DNA of 64,000 bases from an uncultured Clostridia bacterium (lineage in GTDB: Bacteria > Bacillota > Clostridia > Christensenellales > Borkfalkiaceae), in NCBI GenBank assembly GCA_944328445.1, contig CALVHO010000007.1, positions 1-64,000 on the forward strand. The letters are read 5' to 3'. This document shows, piece after piece, positions 61,566 to 64,000 of this stretch (position 1 is the first letter of the stretch; each line of letters begins with the position of its first letter). The notes below the pieces were generated by a model. That model was not told the origin of the DNA. It did no database searches and worked only from the letters and a program-made list of their open reading frames with translations. Made by a program: the position numbers and the translations under genes.

Positions 61566-63347
61566 ATGAAAAGGATCGGATGTATTTTTGCGGCGGCCGC
61601 GCTGGTGCTCTGCTTCGCCTGCGCGGTCTGCGCGGGGGCGGCGGCCGAGGAACGCGGCGCCGCTCCCGACGTGAGCCTGGCGCCGAGTACGGGCGTGTTT
61701 TCCTACGCGGCGGAGGCGGGCGTATTGGTGCGGCTGGTTTCGACGACGTATGACATCCGCGACGAGGAGGGAGACCCCGTTCAGCGCGTGCGCTTCGAGC
61801 TGTCGGGGGAGGAGAGCGGGTTCACCATGCACGTGTACAACCCCTCCGCCAACGCCCAGCGCTTCCGCGTCGCCTTCGTCGGAGACGGCGCTCGCGCGGA
61901 GAGCGGGTATATGCAGGTGCAGAGCGGCGCCAACGACCTCGCCTTCGACGCTTCCGCCGCCGCAGGCTTCACGGGCACGCTCCGCGCGATCGAGGTGCTG
62001 TACAGCGCCTTTGAATACAGCGGAAACAGCCTCATCTTCGGGCAGATGACCTATGACGGGGGCGGCGTGGCCTGGAACGCGGCCGACAGCGCCTGGCAGG
62101 CGATCGAAAACCCCGCCGTCGAGGCCGATGCGTTCTTTGCCGAGGCGGGAACGCTGCTTTCGCAGGGCGTGAAGGCGGGAACGTGGTATCCCGTCGTGTT
62201 TTCGACGCAGAAGGATATGTCGGCGTACGAGGGCTTTTCTTACTACATCGACACGTCTTTGGCCGACGGGCAGGTGTTTTTCAACAAATACGTGCAGGAA
62301 AACGCCAAGCCGGGCGAAACGGGCTTCGGTGAAGAGTGGTACCTGCCCGACGACGGCGTCGCCTATTTCCATCCCGAAGGCGGCATTCCCTTCCGCGGCG
62401 CGGCCAACACCGTGCCCGCCTATTTCAAGGGGAGGGTCTACTGTTCGTTTTCCGATTTCCGCATCCCCTCGTGGATGACGTACCCGGGGAACGGCGTGCT
62501 CGATCTGGACGACACGAGCGGCATCGTGGGGATGACGTTTGACGGGTCGTTGGGAGACGTCTGCTTCGTGCTGCGCGATTTCCGCCTGGAAAGCGAGGTG
62601 GAGGAGATCGAATACGAGGGCCTGCGGCAGGGGGATATGTCCTATCTCGACGATATGTCCTCGTACGCGACGACGGAGGCCGTCGCCTTCGGCTGGCGCA
62701 CGAGCTGGTCTTTGGCGTCGCCGTGCGAGGTGACGCTGATCGAAAACGAGTGGGCCACGGCGGGCGCGGGCGGGAACGCGCTGCGCATCGTGCCGCAGCC
62801 CGCGCCCGAAGACCCCGAGCCCGACCTCGCGACGGGGCAGACCGCCGCGACCAACTACACGGCCCTGGAATTTTTCCCCGTGGAAGGCTCCGCGGACATC
62901 GCGGGCAGCAAGGGCATCACCTTTTTCCTGCGCAACGAGGAGAGCGAGCCGCTCTTGTTCGGGTTTGAGTTCGATATCCTGCAAAGCGGCGTGCGCCAGC
63001 GCTGGGGCATGAAGACGCGCGGCCGCTACATTTTGTACGATACGCAGCGCGGCACGCAGGCGCTGTACAACGCGCCCGACCGCTCTTTGTATATCCCCGC
63101 AGGCTTTACGGGCTGGGTGCGCGTCGGGTTCGACCAGTTTGAAAACCCGTCCTGGGAGACGGTGGGCGGCGCGTTCACGACCGAAACGGGCCTGGCATAT
63201 TTCGTCATCAACATCGACACGCTGCAATTCGTCGGGCATTCTTTCGTGTTCGATTCGCTGGCCGTGTACACGTCGGATGCGGGCATTTCCACCCCCTTCC
63301 ACAGCGCGGATACGGCGCTCGACGATGCGATCGGAGGTGAAGCATGA
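61566..63347 (+). CDS. Secreted hypothetical protein, carbohydrate-binding-like
   Basis: A 593-residue protein with signal peptide (RIGCIFAAAALVLCFACAVC). The rest is beta-rich, with segments such as GFTMHVYNPSANAQRFRVAF and SKGITFFLRNEESEPLLFGF that repeat twice or three times in spaced form, as in repeated CBM-like jelly rolls. Related segments occur in the N-terminal half of the 1610-residue neighbour (AFPFYDRGGTGMTWELRLSD). No enzyme motif was recognised. Its stop overlaps the next start as ATGA, so the two are coupled. The start follows AAAGGAGGAACG. Confidence 0.75.
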   Translation: MKRIGCIFAAAALVLCFACAVCAGAAAEERGAAPDVSLAPSTGVFSYAAEAGVLVRLVSTTYDIRDEEGDPVQRVRFELSGEESGFTMHVYNPSANAQRFRVAFVGDGARAESGYMQVQSGANDLAFDASAAAGFTGTLRAIEVLYSAFEYSGNSLIFGQMTYDGGGVAWNAADSAWQAIENPAVEADAFFAEAGTLLSQGVKAGTWYPVVFSTQKDMSAYEGFSYYIDTSLADGQVFFNKYVQENAKPGETGFGEEWYLPDDGVAYFHPEGGIPFRGAANTVPAYFKGRVYCSFSDFRIPSWMTYPGNGVLDLDDTSGIVGMTFDGSLGDVCFVLRDFRLESEVEEIEYEGLRQGDMSYLDDMSSYATTEAVAFGWRTSWSLASPCEVTLIENEWATAGAGGNALRIVPQPAPEDPEPDLATGQTAATNYTALEFFPVEGSADIAGSKGITFFLRNEESEPLLFGFEFDILQSGVRQRWGMKTRGRYILYDTQRGTQALYNAPDRSLYIPAGFTGWVRVGFDQFENPSWETVGGAFTTETGLAYFVINIDTLQFVGHSFVFDSLAVYTSDAGISTPFHSADTALDDAIGGEA

Positions 63348-64000
63348 AACGTAGATGGATCGCGGCGCTGTGCGCCTTGCTGCTGGCCCTGACCTGCGGG
63401 CTGTGCGCTTGCAGGAAGGACGAGGAGACTTTTACCCCCAAGCCCGTGGACGGGATCCCGCTCGCCTTTGACGACGGCACGTCCTACTACGCCTGGGCGC
63501 CCTCCGCCGTGGTGGAAGGGGACAAGATGTATATGTTTTACAACTCCAACAAGACCGCGGGGCAGAACGACGCCTCCGTCGCGCTGCGGGTGGGCACCGC
63601 GACCGCAAACGGCTGGGAATTCGGCGAACGCACCGTCGTGCTCGAAGCGTCCGAGTCCGGCTGGGACGCGGGCGGCGTCAGCGATGCAGACGTCGTCAAG
63701 GGCACGTTCTCTTACCAAGGCACGCAGTATTCCTGGCTGATGGCCTACCAGGGCCGCCCCGACCGCGCCGAGACGGAGCATCAGATCGGCTTCGCTTTGG
63801 CCAACGCGCCCGAGGGGCCCTGGGTCAAGACGGGCGATCCCGTCATCGGGTACGACAGCGCCGTAACGGGGTACGCCTGGGGCGTCGGCCAGCCGTCGCT
63901 GATCAGCTACGACCGCGGCGGCAAGGTCTATCTGTCCTATACCCGCGGCGAAGCGCTGTTCACGGGGCAGTTCCTGGCCGAGCTCGATTGCTCCGATTGC
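63344..64000 (+). CDS. Lipoprotein with beta-propeller glycosidase-like domain (partial)
   Basis: The first 219 codons of a gene that runs off the window. A lipoprotein signal MKRRWIAALCALLLALTCGLCAC has lipobox LCAC (C23). The following sequence (YYAWAPSAVVEGDKMYMFYN, then GVGQPSLISYDRGGKVYLSY) resembles the five-bladed propeller of GH43/GH130-like proteins, where the WAP segment is common. Catalytic residues cannot be judged from the fragment. It overlaps the preceding gene by four bases. A surface glycosidase in the same pathway is likely. Confidence 0.75.
   Translation, partial: MKRRWIAALCALLLALTCGLCACRKDEETFTPKPVDGIPLAFDDGTSYYAWAPSAVVEGDKMYMFYNSNKTAGQNDASVALRVGTATANGWEFGERTVVLEASESGWDAGGVSDADVVKGTFSYQGTQYSWLMAYQGRPDRAETEHQIGFALANAPEGPWVKTGDPVIGYDSAVTGYAWGVGQPSLISYDRGGKVYLSYTRGEALFTGQFLAELDCSDC

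Noticed and set aside
61020..63302. A 760-codon minus-strand frame
   Set aside because: It is antisense to the secreted protein with signal peptide and AAAGGAGG start. No recognisable domain.

Overview
The window is GC-rich bacterial chromosomal DNA with very dense coding. No tRNA, rRNA, CRISPR array or intact insertion sequence was seen. Promoters read as textbook sigma-A boxes (TTGNNN, 17 bp, TATAAT), Shine-Dalgarno sites are strong (GGAGG), many genes overlap as ATGA, and symmetric hairpin-plus-T-run terminators sit between most convergent genes. [FeFe] hydrogenases, a SpoIIE-type phosphatase, LplB/YtcP-type sugar permeases, many lipoproteins, gdhA, and DeoR, WYL and AraC regulators suggest an anaerobic, probably gut-associated, high-GC member of the Clostridia. 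A Christensenellales-like organism is my guess, not something the sequence proves.

Layout. 1-10 kb is housekeeping: CoA-disulfide reductase with rhodanese domain, WYL regulator, glutamate dehydrogenase, DeoR regulator, cysE overlapping a short alaS, and a YbaK deacylase. 10-15 kb is a hydrogenase cluster: 2Fe-2S thioredoxin-like protein, PAS-bearing (sensory-type) [FeFe] hydrogenase, SpoIIE-like phosphatase and a ferredoxin-like [FeFe] hydrogenase. 15-19.5 kb holds two related lipoprotein genes on the minus strand. Each is driven by a promoter whose -35/-10 spacer contains a run of ten G/C, the hallmark of phase-variable promoters. 19.6-29.5 kb is mixed housekeeping: CvpA, ketopantoate reductase, nitroreductase, N6-adenine methyltransferase, rsmI, mutY, shikimate kinase, cysS, and a frameshifted lipoprotein.

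29.6-48.6 kb is the accessory island and the most interesting part. After a truncated serine recombinase come two same-direction transcription units. The first encodes a ClpA-type AAA+/receiver-like/FtsH (M41) fusion protease, a sigma-like factor with a zinc-finger anti-sigma, a YbjN protein, a RyR-domain protein, a TIR-NB-ARC STAND protein with a C-terminal frameshift, and a membrane protein with a Rossmann segment and a RyR-like tail. The second encodes two TerY-like vWA proteins, a Ser/Thr kinase and a PP2C phosphatase, which is the composition of a TerY-P triad. I infer a phospho-regulated, proteolysis-linked stress or anti-phage signalling system with a TIR effector. The parts are recognisable, but I do not know this combination as a described system.

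48.7-64 kb is a glycan-utilisation locus. A divergent AraC regulator faces an operon for a lipoprotein glycoside hydrolase, two sugar ABC permeases, a solute-binding lipoprotein, two sialidase-like surface proteins sharing an almost identical Cys-Gly-rich C-terminal anchor, a secreted protein of unknown function, and a beta-propeller-like lipoprotein cut by the window edge.
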